64,000 nucleotides of DNA from Quercus robur (GCF_932294415.1 NC_065542.1:41257942-41321941), one strand, 5' to 3'; positions 24,345 through 36,454 are shown, counted from the first letter of the stretch. The notes: generated by a model not told the origin, from the letters alone. Program-made: numbers and translations.

Positions 24345-25249
24345 GTTTTTTTTTTTTTTGATGAGAAATACGTGAATTTTATTCAAAAGAAGATAATAAC
24401 ATAGCATACTACAAGTGATTCAATGAAAGGTGGACATTCCTCCATCTCTGTTACAAAAAAATCAATATCTTTAGCATAGACTGCCAAAATATGTGCTGGT
24501 TTGTTGGCTTGTCTACTCACATGTGAGCACTCAAAAGAACAAAAATCTTGGAGTCGAAAGCGTGTCCCAGTGACGATGTGGGCGATAGAAGTCTGGGCAT
24601 CCGTGGGGGTGGCAAGAGCATGTGAGACAGGCTTGAGTTAGTTTCAAAGATGACATCTTTGACCCCTACGTCCCATGCAAAGATAGATGCTTCATCCAGA
24701 GCCTTGGCTTCGGCATCCTTGAACTGTGTGGGCCGAAGATGGGCTTCTTGATACTCCATGAGCAGGAACCGAGCTTTTGCCATTATTTCGTGAGAAGTTT
24801 GGCAAGTGGCACCCATTCCTGTTTTGTTTCTGTTAAACCAGATACCCCATGCAGTCATAACAGTGAGTTCTGGTAGCTCAATCCCCATGTGTTGCGTGAA
24901 GATCAAGTGCCAAAGAAGATCCATGAAGTCCCTGTAGTAGACGCCGTGTCCATCGAAAGGTATATCCGAGGCCTTCCAAGTGTCTTGTGCTACGGTGCAA
25001 TCCCAGAAAAGGTGACTAGTGGTCTCTGGGGCTAGACCAGGTAGGGCTATATATCCAGGACATGTCGGTGGCAGAGGTTGGCTCTTGTAGGGAGGATATT
25101 CTGGCAAGCACGCCAGGTAAAAATCTTGATTTTGTTTGGGACATGAAGGTTCCAGATCCTTCTTCAGAAGCTATTCTGGTTTGTCCCATGAGAAGTCTCC
25201 GTAGTAGGCAAGCTTTGGGTCCTAGATAGTGCCACCTTGTACGCGCTAT
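24345..25249 (-). mobile_element. L1-type LINE, 3' part with poly(A) tail
   Basis: On minus the piece encodes the C-terminal end of a plant L1 ORF2. Visible are a zinc-finger-like RVT-associated segment (NKIKIFTWRACQNILP, then ETTSHLFWDC) and an RNase H-like part (EAKALDEASIFAWDVGVKDV). It ends in an A tail, seen as the T run at 24345-24357. A frame running 25107-24517 is open for 196 aa but lacks a proper start. The LINE continues, after an interruption, at 32133-32390. Confidence 0.82.
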
Positions 25250-26009
25250 TGACTATTGATAATGTCTTAAAATGTATACTTGTTATATATTTATGTGAGC
25301 GTTATCTCCTTATTAATATGCTTAATTTTTATAATTAAGTTATGATTTGCATTGGTCCCTATTATTTATCTTTACATAATTTCTTGAATAAGATATCATT
25401 CATTACGTGTAATTTTCAACTTTCAGGAAATCGTATGAAAAAGATGAGTTTACAAGAGTCTATAAGAGAATGGAGGCCAAACTAGAATTAAAGAGGAGCT
25501 AAAAGACCATGCTTAAATGTCTAAAGAGGTGTAGCCGGAGTGCTTGGGTCGTCTACCATATTTGGAAGCTTCAAATAGGAAAGGGATAATTACACATAAC
25601 CCACCTGTAGTTTGGGCGAAAATCACTTTGCCTACCCGTGGTTTGAAAAGTATCACTTAACTCACCTGTGGTGTGTTTCTGTCACTCTCCGTAACTCACC
25701 TCGGTCTCTGCCGTTACAAAAACACCTTTTAACCCCAAAACAGAACATAACGCGAATCAAAACCCCCAAAACTCAAACACTTTTCAAGAGAGAGACCCGG
25801 GGTGCGATCAGCTTGTTCTTCGTGGTTTGGAGCGTGTGGAGAGGGAGAAAACACTTGTTTTGCATCATCGAACCTAGGCAAGGTATGTGTGACTGCTGTT
25901 CATCTGCATTTGGGTTTGTTCCTGATTTAGGGTTTCAGATTTTGTTCAAGTGTGAACTTATTGTGTGAAAGTCTAAATTTGTACTTCCCAGGAATCGTGT
26001 TATGTTGAG

Positions 26010-26537
26010 ATGTCTTCATCAAGTGGTAATTTCTCGGGTTCATGTGGACATATGTGCAATGAGCAGACTTGTGTTTTGAGAACAAGTTTGAATTTGCACA
26101 ATTTTGGGAGGAGGTTCTTGGGTTGTAGCCGTTATAAGGTTGGTCTTAAGTGTCCTTTCTTTGTTTGGATTGATAACCCAACCTGTCCTCGTGGGAATGA
26201 AACTGCACCTTTGGCTCTAGAGAAGATGTCTAGGCTTCAGACTGCTTTCCAACTTGCAAATGAGAGGGAAAGGACAGCTCTGGAAACGGCAGAAGAAGCT
26301 AGGCAAATGGCAGAAAAGGCTCTTGAAGAGGAAGCCAAAGCCAAGGAGAGGGAGAGAAAGACTCGAATTGTCTGTGCAAAAGCTAAGGAAAAAGCCATTC
26401 TTGCTGAAGAGAAGCAAAGAATGTGGAAGTCTGCATGCATTTTGTCATGGATCTTTTTTGTTATTGTTATGTTGTTGTGTTTTGGCTCAATTGAGTTCTT
26501 TGGAGTGAAGAGACCTAGATTGTTGCCCCTGAAGTAG
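26010..26537 (+). CDS. GRF-type zinc-finger, coiled-coil, single-TM protein carried by the MULE
   Basis: 175 aa. Residues 12-59 form a GRF-type zinc finger: C12, C16, C21, then NFGRRFLGCSR with C39, and KCPFFVWID with C48. Residues 83-140 are a charged coiled coil (ERERTALETAEEARQMAEKA). Residues 141-163 are one membrane segment (ILSWIFFVIVMLLCFGSI). It resembles small plant proteins annotated as At4g04775-like. It lies just inside the left TIR, transcribed inward, and the TIR may be its promoter. The frame is intact. A role in transposition is possible but unproven; it could equally be a captured host ORF that became part of the element. Confidence 0.72.
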   Translation: MSSSSGNFSGSCGHMCNEQTCVLRTSLNLHNFGRRFLGCSRYKVGLKCPFFVWIDNPTCPRGNETAPLALEKMSRLQTAFQLANERERTALETAEEARQMAEKALEEEAKAKERERKTRIVCAKAKEKAILAEEKQRMWKSACILSWIFFVIVMLLCFGSIEFFGVKRPRLLPLK

Positions 26538-26711
26538 TTAATTGGTTAGTAGAAATAGTTATGGCAATGGTGTTAATGAATTTGCATTGTAATAGCACTA
26601 GCCTACTGATGTAATGTTTTGATGTGTCAATGAATGAAGAATTGGTCAATTATTGAGTATTTTGTGCATATCATAACAACCATTCAATGGAAGAAGTAAT
26701 GGTCAATTATC

Positions 26712-26933
26712 AATTTGGCTGTGCATACCATAACAACCATTCCACAATAAAAACTTCTATACACTATATTAGAAAAATATACTTGGACACAATTTGTAGT
26801 AGTAATAAATAAACTTCCATATAATTTGGCTGTGCATACCATAACAACCATTCCACAATAAAAATTTCCATACACTCTATTAGAAAAATATACTTGGACA
26901 CAATTTGTAGTAGTAATAAATAAACTTTCATAT
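26712..26933 (+). repeat. Two tandem copies of a 111-bp unit inside the MULE
   Basis: Copies start AATTTGGCTGTGCATACCAT at 26712 and 26823, about 95% identical. They lie between the GRF ORF and the transposase 3' end. Confidence 0.88.
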
Positions 26934-27014
26934 AATCTAGTTTGGACAAATATTGTTCCATACAAACTGTAATATCACAACTTCCATATAACAACCTGGA
27001 GTGTATTGTACCTT

Positions 27015-27126
27015 AATTACAAAAAAGCACATTCCAAGGCCAGCAGTGATTGTTTTTTACACTAAATAATAATTACAAAAAAGCACATTCCAAGGCTAGC
27101 AGTGATTGTTTTTTATACTAATTGAT
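27015..27126 (+). repeat. Two tandem copies of a 56-bp unit inside the MULE
   Basis: Copies start AATTACAAAAAAGCACATTC at 27015 and 27071; a third, partial copy begins near 27126. Confidence 0.82.
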
Positions 27127-27251
27127 AATTACAAAAGGCCAACAGTGGTCTTCACAAAAAAAAAAAAAAAAAACAAAAGGCCCACATGTTCCCACTAGCT
27201 TTACTTCCAATGCTGGCATGCGTACCCACTAGCTTCATTCATTTCTTGCCT

Positions 27252-30200
27252 TTACTCTTTCCTCTTTCCACCCACTGGATTCATTTTTGGTGGCCTTTGT
27301 GCAGCAAGCTGTCCTCTAGTCCTTATACCACCAGTGCTCCCATTTGCATGTGAAGGCTACAAAATAAAAAATAGATCCACTTGTTAAAAAATATCCTAAG
27401 CTACACAACCATCCAGGACTAAGTTACCAGTGAAGAACTTGGTAAGGTATCCCAGGTCTCCCTAGGTGTGTGAAACTCTGGTTGTGAGGAAGAGAACCAT
27501 CCTGCTCTCTTGTGAGATGGCCTAGGTTGATTTCCTTACTGTGAGGATGAAGGCTGAGTGGCAGACATCATGTTGTAGGTCTGGGTAGGCTGTTGGGATG
27601 GTGGCTGAGGTGCAGGCTGAGGTGCAGATCTAGGTGCAGGCACCCCTTCCCTTACCTGCAACAAAACCCAGTTTCAATACAGTGTTTATTGTAAGTTTAA
27701 AAACAAGTTTTTTTTTTTTTTTTTTTACCATTTAAATCCTAATTACTTACAGCTTTTTCTCTTTGAAGTCTCTGTCTCCTCTGCCATGGTGTCTCCCCAG
27801 TGATGCCAGCCTTGCACCCTCTTGAGTTATGCCCTTCCTTTTTACATTTCCCACATCTTACAGGTCTGTTCTGTCTACTTGCTTTGTAAGGGTTCCTAGG
27901 CTCATCAGAAGCCCTCTTTCTTTGCTTGGGTGGTCTGCCTGGTGGTTTGTATATGTGAGGTGCCAGGGGAGCAGGCTATCCAGTCTCAGCCCATTCTGAC
28001 TGGCCAGGCATGGGAGGAAGTACCTCCTTGTATATCTCCATGTAAGTTTCTTTGAAGTAGCATGGGTGGGTATAGTCTTCTGGTGTCTCAATGTTTGTAT
28101 AAATGGCTGTTATGACATGTTTGCAGGGAATGCCATTTAAATCCCAAGACCTACAGCTACATGTCTTCTTCACCAAATCAACTACATGCCTTTCATACTG
28201 ACTGCCTACCTCATAAAGGAAACTACCAGCTAGGGTAGCACTAAATGCCTTACTTTCAACCTTCAATTTCTCCAACCTATCTTGTATGCTTGGACACAAC
28301 TTTCCAGCATACTTCTGTATCCCTTCCCTTTTTGTGTAAAGCCTAGTCATAAGTCTAACCCTAATCCACTCCAACATTGCCAAGATAGGCTTGTCCCTAG
28401 ACTTCAATATCATTGCATTAAAAGACTCACTCAAATTATTTACCAAACAATCTGTTAAGGCCCTAGGAGTGAAGTGTGACCTTGTCCACTGTGTAGGTGC
28501 AATGTTTGCAAGATACTCATATGCCTTTTCATCCAAATCCCTTATGTACTGCATGCATCTCTCAAACTCCCTTACTGTTGTGGCAGCAACACACCTCCAC
28601 AATGCATCCTTCAGCTCCAATCCCTTGTGATCAACTTTGAAATTGTTGTAGATGTGTTTCACATAGTATCTATGCTCCACGGTAGGGAATAGTGTCTCTA
28701 TTGCAGGTATAAGCCACTGTAAATAAGAAAACAAACAAACAAAACAAGTTAGTTCAGCAAACAAAGTCAACTATTCAAGTGTAACTGAACAAAACAAAAC
28801 TTGCATACCTTTTGCCTATCAGAAATGAAGACCAACTGAAACTCCTCTGGCCTTCTTATATCATCAGCAAAAATTTCCAAAAACCATATCCAAGACTCCC
28901 TGGTTTCTTGTTCCACAACAGCCATGGCTACTGGAAAAATGTTGTCATTTGCATCCTTGACAGTGGCAGATAAGATTTGCCCACCAAATCTGTGCTTTAT
29001 GTGACAACCATCTAAACCTATAAATGACATGCATCCACCTAAAAATCCTACCTTCTGAGCATTGAACCTAACATACATCCTCTTAAATTTTGGCTGGGAA
29101 GTCTCCTCAGCCATTTCTGTCTGCAGTATAACCCTACTCCCCTTGTCTACAGTGGTTATCATTTGTGCATAGTCTCTAAGGACACCATATTGCAGTTGCT
29201 CATCTCCATTTATCAAATCCTTTGCCTTTCTCTTTGACCTATACACTTGGTTTACACTTAGGTCAACAGATAAATTTTGCATCACATGGTTGTGTACACC
29301 ACTCACCTCCCAATTTAGATTTTTGCTAAAATCCTCAATGAACCTCTTAGTAACATAAGCTGATGTTGCTTGGCTGTTTTTGAAAGACTTGGGACAAGTA
29401 CAGTCATCAGTCAAGGTAATTTGAAATGTTAGCTCTCCACTTATTTGAGATGCATAACATCTCCACACACACCCATTCTTGCAGTGAACTGATATCTTGG
29501 TCTTCTCATTAAGCTTGAATTTGATGTCAATAGGTTTTTTGATTGCATACTTCCTCAAAGCAGCTCTGAACACCTTTGCATTAGGGAACTTCATCTCCTT
29601 CTTCAGTACAACATTTCTCATGTCACTCTTAGCATTAAACTCTACTTGCTCAGGTACCTACTCATCATTAGACCCATCCATGCTTACCAAGTCATCCTCA
29701 AGGGCAGGCTCAGCCCACTCAGGGTCTGTGTGGGGTGCATTGCTTGATTCTGGGGCTGTGTGGGGTGCATTGCTTGATACTGGGTTTGTATTGGGAGCAG
29801 AACCTTGTGGAGCTGAGTTTTGAGCAGCAAATACATCATCACCAAAGCCATCCCCCTCTAGGCCTTCATTTAGCCAATCGTTATCATCGTCATCATTATC
29901 TCCTTCAACATTTTGTTCTTCATCTCTTGCATCAATGTCAACATCCTCAACATCTTCTTCATCATCACTCTCATCATTATTCTCATCATCATTCTCATCA
30001 TCTTCATCATCATCACTATCCAATTCTATTTCAACCTTTGCTGCATCACCACTTACATCACCACCTGCATGACCACCTACACCATCTGCCACTCCCCCTC
30101 CATCACCACCTACACCACCATTTGCCACTCCCCCTGCATCAGGATACTCAACTGCCAATGGCTCCACATCTATGTCAGTATAGATTATGATTTTTTCAGC

Positions 30201-30488
30201 ATACCATGCCTTATGAAGGTTAGTCATGTTTACGACATCTGTATCTGTTTCTATGTCTCTTAAATCATGCTGTAGATCACCATCAGGAATTAAATACTTA
30301 TATCTACTGTGTTCCTTAGGAGCACCAACTAGATGGCATAAAGTCCGAATTTCAAAGTAACTCAACTTGTCAGGATCAATCTCTGTCAGTAAACGTACAG
30401 ACCCACCCACATATTGTTTGGTTGGCTCCTCCACAAAACATCCCCCAACATGAATTTCAAGGTCAAATGTGAAGTCAACCATCTGCAA
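27252..30488 (-). pseudogene. mudrA-like: MULE transposase (MudrA-like) with two in-frame TAG stops
   Basis: Read on minus. 30488-~30180 is a PB1-like N-terminal domain (DFTFDLEIHVGG...YVGGSVRLL), followed by a long Asp/Glu-rich linker. Next comes a MuDR-type N-terminal domain (FRAALRKYAIKKPIDIKF), then the MULE DDE domain (FIGLDGCHIKHRFGG and VFISDRQK). A 92-bp GT-AG intron (28717-28808) follows, then WLIPAIETLFP, a SWIM zinc finger (CSCRSWDLNGIPCKH) and a CCHC knuckle (CGKCKKEGHNSRGC). One or two short C-terminal exons reach about 27252, with uncertain joins. Frame is continuous except for TAG codons at 29658-29660, after the linker, and at 27976-27978, between SWIM and CCHC. It probably cuts and pastes the element poorly or not at all now. 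Confidence 0.88.
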
Positions 30489-32132
30489 TTAAAATAAGTT
30501 CATTTGTTTACACACTGACATGCAGAAAGTGACAAGAAGCCAAAAGAGACAACAAGCCAACAAATTGACAACAACACACGGACAAAGGACCATATAAAGC
30601 ACATGCAAAACCAGATTCCCAACAAATTCATAGGGACCACACTACCCACACTTCACAAACAAGTGCAATCATTGACAAATAAACTTGATTCTTTCAGGTA
30701 TATGCATTATAGAAACAAACATAGCAAAATGCATATCCTAAGTGATTCTACACATAAATAGCAAAATGCACATTTAACATACAAAAAAAATTTTATTGTG
30801 CAGATGAATAGCAAAACCTAACTACGTGGGTGGGTCACCATAAAAAAATGACATCAAGAACCCAAATGCAGATGAAAAACAATCACACATACCTTGCCTA
30901 GGTTCGATGATGCAAAACAAGTGTTTTCTCCCTCTCCACATGCTCCAAACCACGAAGAACAAGCCTGATTGCACCTTGGGTCTCTCTCTCAAAAAGTGTT
31001 TGAGTTTTGGGGGTTTTGATTCGCATTATGTTATGTTTTGGGGTTAAAAGGTGTTTTTGTAACGGCAGAGACCGAGGTGGGTTACGGAGAGTAACGGAAA
31101 CACACCTCAGGTGGGTTAAGTGATACTTTTAAAACCACGGGTAGGCAAAGTGATTTTCGCTCAAACCACAGGTGGGTTATGTGTAATTATCCTAATAGGA
31201 AAAGAAATCAAAGAAGTAGAATCTGAAAAGGAAAAATCAGATTTGAGTACTTATCAGTATTTTGGGCGTATCTCTCTCCTCAAAAATCCAATTGACACAA
31301 GACCAGATGGGTTGGAGTCATGAATTAAATATCTACAACTTTCCAGTTTTGAGTTTTTCGAAATTCTCAATTTTTGAAGGCCAAAATTAACTCACAATTT
31401 ACTGCTGTAAACCTGGACGAAATTTAAAATATCAAAAGTTTTATTTTCTTTGAACACTTATACGTTAGGGTTTTGAATGGAGGCTGAACAGGACGAATTT
31501 TTGAGAGAAAACCTTGTATTTTCCTTTCTCTAATGGCAGCCTAAACTCTTTGTTAGGGTTAGGGGTTATGTTTCTTCTATATAGTATGAATATTCAATGT
31601 GATTCTTTCTAGGATTTTATCAACAACATATTTGATTGTTCAATTAGATTTCTTTTGATGTATTAGTCCTTTCATGCTTTCAATAAGTTCAATCATGTTT
31701 TTCTTATTGTTTAGATGAATTTCTAATAGTTTCAAATAGAAATCAGGTTTTAAAGTGAATGAGTTTTTTTGAAAATTTTTCTAACCGCATTATTAATCTA
31801 GGTTATTATGTGTTTTTGAATTGTCTCAGTTCAACTGAATCATAAGTATTTAATTGTATAAGAAAAATAAATTATGAAATATATAATTTCTTAGATCATA
31901 AAGAATTTCATATCGATATAAGGAAACATCTCGATGCCCTTGTATTTACATTATTGATTTAAATTAGTTTTTATTATTATTCTTGTTAACAATCACTTAG
32001 CAAAAGTACTTTTTTTCTTCACCCAAATTGTTATTTAATTATATTGTCTTTGAATTTACCTCGCTCCTTGTGATTTGACTTCGGTACTTCGAGAATTATA
32101 TTGCTACGATCTCCTGCACTTGGGAGTGAGCA

Positions 32133-32390
32133 AGCAACTGTGAAGCTTCTTTTAGGTGTGTAGGCCCAAACTATATGATCTCTCGGTTTGTGGTGGCTTA
32201 GGGGGATGCCATGGATGGAATTGACATCAATTGGAAGGAAGAGTTTGTCAAGCAAAGTAACGTCCCATTCACCAGTTTTCGAGCTTATGAAGGTACTAAC
32301 CTTTGTGTCTGCTGGTAGTAAAACAGGAGGTGACAACACACGGAAGGTTGAAAGCCTTGGGTTAGCAACTCTCTATTGCTAATACATAGA
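32133..32390 (-). mobile_element. L1-type LINE, upstream piece
   Basis: On minus the frame reads GEWDVTLLDKLFLP, then IHGIPLS and DHIVWAYTPKRSFTV, the segment just before the RVT-associated zinc finger of plant L1 ORF2. It joins in register with the piece ending at 25249. The left limit in LINE order is about 32340-32390, where gypsy-derived sequence begins. Confidence 0.75.
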
Positions 32391-32499
32391 TAGATTTCTA
32401 GGAAAGTCAATAATAACTTGTTGATAAGCTATTTTGGAAATAAAGCAACAACAGTTTAAACTCGTCTACAATAATAATGATAAATTCTAAGAGCGCAAA

Positions 32500-35420
32500 A
32501 ATAAAGATTCGGAGAATAAAAGGAAAGGTTCATTCATTAACTTCAAAATATATTACAAGCTACAAAATCTCGGGAAGAAAAAACAAGAAAAGTAAAATCC
32601 TACAACTACTTTTTCTTTTGGGTGGGGATCCTCCTTGGTAGTGGCAGTCTTGGACCGGGCATCCCCATCTGTAGGCTTCTCGGCTACCTTAACCTAAGAG
32701 ATCACGTCCCTAATAGTGAGGGTATCCTCGGACGGAACATCATTGGCTAGAGGAAGGCCCTTTTTACCCATATTTGCTCCAGTAGAGGTCCCAACGTCAA
32801 TGGGAGGATCCTGAGCGCTGGGGACCTGCTCAAGAGAAGGTAAGGGCAAAGCAGCTGAGGAAGGGTCGATTGGGATCTACCTGATGTGTTCTGGGAAATA
32901 TACTCTGTTCGCCCTTCTCAGCTCAGAGTCTACCAGGACCCCTGCACTGTTAAGGGCCTCGTTCTAGGTCACAGTGCAGTAGTCTTTACACACTTCAGCC
33001 ACCTCTTCAGCCAACCTCTGCTCTGTCTGGAGCATCCCCGGCTCATAGGCGGCTATCTTTGCGGACTTAGCAACTTCCTTGACCGCCTGGGCCTTTGCCT
33101 TAGCCTTTTCCAGCTCGGCCTTCGGGCTCAGAACCGTAGCCTTTTCCGTGGCCAGATTCAGCTCCGTGGTGAAGAGAAGCTTGCGCTAGTCCTCAGCCTG
33201 AGTCTTGGCGGTCTTAAGCCTTACCACGGTGCTTAGACATTCGTGCTCGGAGGTTTTGAGCTTCTTGGCCAGCTGGGTCTTCTCCTCCTTGACAGACCCG
33301 AGTGCCTTCTCCACCTCGCGACGGAAATTAGACTCGGCCTTGAATTTATTATGGGTGTTTCTAACGCATTCTTCGGCCACAAAGACTTGTTGAGTGACCT
33401 GCATAAAACAACAAGAGGATTACACCTAAAGAATATATGTGAATGGAAAAGGGAAATGAATTGAAATGCAGACGAAACTATACTCACCATCGCGAGGTCT
33501 CTTTTTAGAGACATAAACAGGTCAGGCTGCCTCATCCACCTAAGGGCATCCATATCCTTTGGAAGGAGGAGGGGCTACTCTAAGGCTTGGGCCAAGTACA
33601 TGGAGTGCCCCCTACTGGATTCCCTTATAGTGGAATCATAGGGAATAGGGGCCCCGTCCATCTCTATCATGGGAGCCCACATGCGCTGTTGACGGCGTAT
33701 CTCAAGGTCGTCTCAGCTCTCCACAGACTTCGACCTCTTATCTTGAGGGTCTTTCGTTTTTTGTTGCTTCGTGCCCCTCTGTAGAGGCATCTCCCCCTCT
33801 TCCAACTCCTGAGGTGGTCTTTTCTTTTTCGGGTCAGGATTGACTCGCGGACCTTGATCAATAGGAGGAGAAGGAGGGGGAAGAGGAAGGTTGGTAGAGG
33901 TTTGGGTCTTAGGAGCTTCAGGTGGAGTTGCTCCCTTACCCTTGTTAGTGATCAAACCCCTTAAGCTCGGCCTCTTCTTAAGATCCATGACCTCTGCTTC
34001 CTCGAAGCTTGTTTCAACGAAAGCAGCGGTCTGTCCTGGCTAATGAGCTGTAGAAAGCCTATCGGACTTGGTCTCGAAGTCCAAAATCTTTACAGGCCTC
34101 TTGGGAGTTTTCTCCTCCTCAACAAAATGGAATTTGTCTATTTCCTTCTTAAGTGACAAGTGTAAGGAGGAGGCTATCCCTTCCGTTGCTGCTATAGCTG
34201 CGAGTGGAACTTGTTGGAGCAGTATTGCAAATTGCGGAGGATTTTGTTGAGCAGGTAATACCATGGGAGGTAGATCCCGCCTGGCAAGGAACCTCGATTT
34301 CGAAATGTCTATCCTAGCAAGGCGGGGGTTACCTGCTCTTAGCGCTTGGCCTGCGTCCTGGTAGATGCGCGACAAAGGCTTGTAACCTAGGATTAGGTGA
34401 GCGGCTCGCAGTTGATTATCCTCGCTCACGAATATCTTTGACCTCAGCAAAAAGTTAAGCCCGGAGACGTTTACAAAGCTAAGCTTCGGAGAAACGTGCT
34501 TTTTATTTGCAAAAACACCCGAGAAGGCAAACATTGTTAAACCAACAATGAACATTATCCGAGGAGGCAAACTATCAAAAATGAATAGAGAGAGCTCAGA
34601 AAACTAAGGTCTCAGTCGAGAGACCCAGTCTTAGGGTACCCAACCTGGTATTCCAGCCCTAACTAGGTAGTGAAGACCATCATGTCATCCCCCAAAAACA
34701 ACTAGGTAATCGTCCTTTATGCCTTTGTTGGACTTTGGGAGGCAGGATATTAGCCTCACCTCATCGGACCGAGATTTGAGGTAATATCCTTCTGAAAGGG
34801 AGTGACACTCGTACAGATGGGCAACATCGTGCCATGTAAGACCAAGGTTCATTTGGTCGTTTAACGCATCTACACATCCTAAGACCCTAAACATATTGGC
34901 TGCACATTGATGTGGACATAACCTATGATTGAGCAGATAGCCCCTAGTTATTCTACCCATAGGAAGTGTCATTCCTCCCTCTATAAAGGCGATTATTGGA
35001 ATAACAACTTCACCCTCTTTTCTATCTATAAGTACACTATCTGGGGGACAGTACTGTAGACCTACTCCTGGGGGGATATGGTACCTGGCCCTAAAGCTCT
35101 CCATGCTAGCCGGGGAATCTACCAAATACTTAAATCTACCCATTTGAACGAGCGGAAATGACGCAGAAAGAAGGCCGAGGAGGATGGCTGAGATTAAAAG
35201 GGAGAATATAAAAGAACAAGAACTTACGGGAATAAGTGTGTTTATCTCTGTTGTTTTTAAAAGACCTTCGAAGAGATCTAAAAAAAAAAAAAAAGGATTC
35301 AAAAGCTTTGCAGTTTAGAGAATTCTGTGAGTTAGAGTGCTGGAGATCACTAGAGAGCTTAAAGATTGGTAAAGTAAAGGGAAGATAAGCTCCCTCAAGG
35401 CTTTATATAGGGAGTGGAAA
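32500..35420 (-). pseudogene. Antisense gene region of the gypsy element
   Basis: On minus, a TATA-like sequence (near 35402) and leader precede a region encoding parts of a protein family common in Fagaceae retroelements. A domain with ARYHIPPGVGLQYCPP and GMTLPMGRITRGYLLNHRL comes first. Next are a PPRIMFIVGLTMFAFSGVF segment, a Pro/Lys-rich linker and a coiled coil. Antisense ORFs next to the 3' LTR are known in Tat-lineage gypsy elements (RIRE2, Grande); their role is unsettled. This copy is broken in several places. Confidence 0.6.
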
Positions 35421-35683
35421 TGAGTGAGAGTTATCCTGCTCAAATTTCCAAGAAGAGGCTCAACCGTTGGATCTAAGCTTCACCGTTGGATCTAGGGGAC
35501 AACACACTGCTTGGAGCAATTAATGACACTTCGTGGGCTGCGAAGCGTCAGGTGTAATCATAATGCACAAAAAACAGAACTTTCACATGTGCGGTCAACA
35601 AATTCAAATGATATTAGCTCTTAGAAAATCAAAACCTCACTTTTCTCTTCGGACGGAAGAAAAATCAAAGTTTTGAGGACTAT

Positions 35684-36454
35684 TGTAGGGGCAAGGGCCC
35701 AGGATCGTATATTGGGCCTTGGGCTTTATCCGAGGACACAAATGGGTCTGAGGAGAAGCAAATAATTATGAGATATTCCCGGACCAGGTCCCATCAGCAT
35801 AGAGAAAATGAAGGGTCGTCCGAGGAGTACATCCTTCTCGGACTTAATGAATAGGGTTCAAAATATATAATCCAGCAATTAAAGTGACCTTCCAAGAAGC
35901 TTCAATGACGTAGATGTACTTCGCGGACACATTAGAAGGAAGAAAACCTAAAAATATCTAAGAGAAGGCTGTCACCACCACATTAAATGCACTGCAGCTA
36001 CTTTTCTGGCCGCATTTATGTGGAGAAGACCTCTGAACAGTGTTATCTTGACTACCGCAACTCATAGAGAGCTAGAGAGGGTGTTTGATGGGACAATCAC
36101 TCAAGTAGGGTTTCGGATGATCAACAAGTGGAGGGTGAAGATTATTTAAAGGAGGATATATAAGGTGAAGGACCCTTTCATGGGGAGGGATCAGAAAAGG
36201 TAGAGAGAAAAGAAACCTAAACCATTCTCATATTCGAGAGTGATCATTATATCCACATTTAACCTCCTCGGAAAAAAATTTATTGATATCAGCATCCTTG
36301 GTTCATGTTTGAACGCCATGCAATTCAACACTAGCCGTTGTCCAATTTATTAGAATCTAGTTTTTTGACCCATTCTTTACAAATTCATTGTATTGGGCCC
36401 CTTGGACCAAGACCCCATACACTTAAGACTTGGGTCTCAAATTATGACCTTACA
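35684..36454 (+). repeat. 3' LTR of the gypsy element (771 bp)
   Basis: Starts TGTAGGGGCAAGGGCCCAGG and ends TTATGACCTTACA. Confidence 0.88.

Larger units (their letters stand above)
25583..31193 (-). mobile_element. Mutator-like element (MULE), nearly whole, 5.6 kb
   Basis: Long TIRs of ~335 bp (25583-25920 and 30855-31193), about 94% identical by eye, start GGATAATTACACATAACCCA. The 9-bp target duplication aataggaaa lies at 25574-25582 and 31194-31202. Inside are a transposase on minus (27252-30488) and a GRF zinc-finger ORF on + (26010-26537), converging on the middle. Near-identical TIRs and a perfect duplication mean recent insertion. It is the only member of its TIR family in this window with a transposase. 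Confidence 0.93.
25250..32132. mobile_element. LTR-like repeat inserted in the LINE and itself interrupted by a MULE
   Basis: Its own sequence is 25250-25573 plus 31203-32132, about 1.25 kb. It starts TGACTATTG and ends near GGGAGTGAGCA, cutting the LINE ORF2 frame between FTV and SAYKVAL. Its closing motif (cctgcacttgggagtgagca) resembles ends of plant gypsy LTRs as I recall them, so it is probably a solo LTR. No clean 5-bp duplication was seen. It is a fossil. Confidence 0.5.
32390..36454 (+). mobile_element. Ty3/gypsy (Tat-like) element, 3' part with 3' LTR
   Basis: The LTR at 35684-36454 is in + orientation and is homologous to the minus-oriented LTR at 58816-59595. Left of it lies an antisense gene region (minus, ~35420-32500). 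No gag-pol is present, so this is only the 3' part of an element. Bases after the LTR are aattt. LTR divergence from the 58816 copy is roughly 6-7% over the first 350 bp by eye, mostly G-to-A or C-to-T, suggesting a few million years. Fossil, broken. Confidence 0.75.

Noticed and set aside
24517-25107. A 196-aa host gene
   Set aside because: Motifs are those of the L1 ORF2 C-terminus, and an A tail follows.
26217-26440. Small frames on minus
   Set aside because: Shadows of the GRF coiled coil on the other strand.
29735-30190. Histidine-rich open frame on +
   Set aside because: It is the antisense shadow of the Asp/Glu-rich linker of the transposase.
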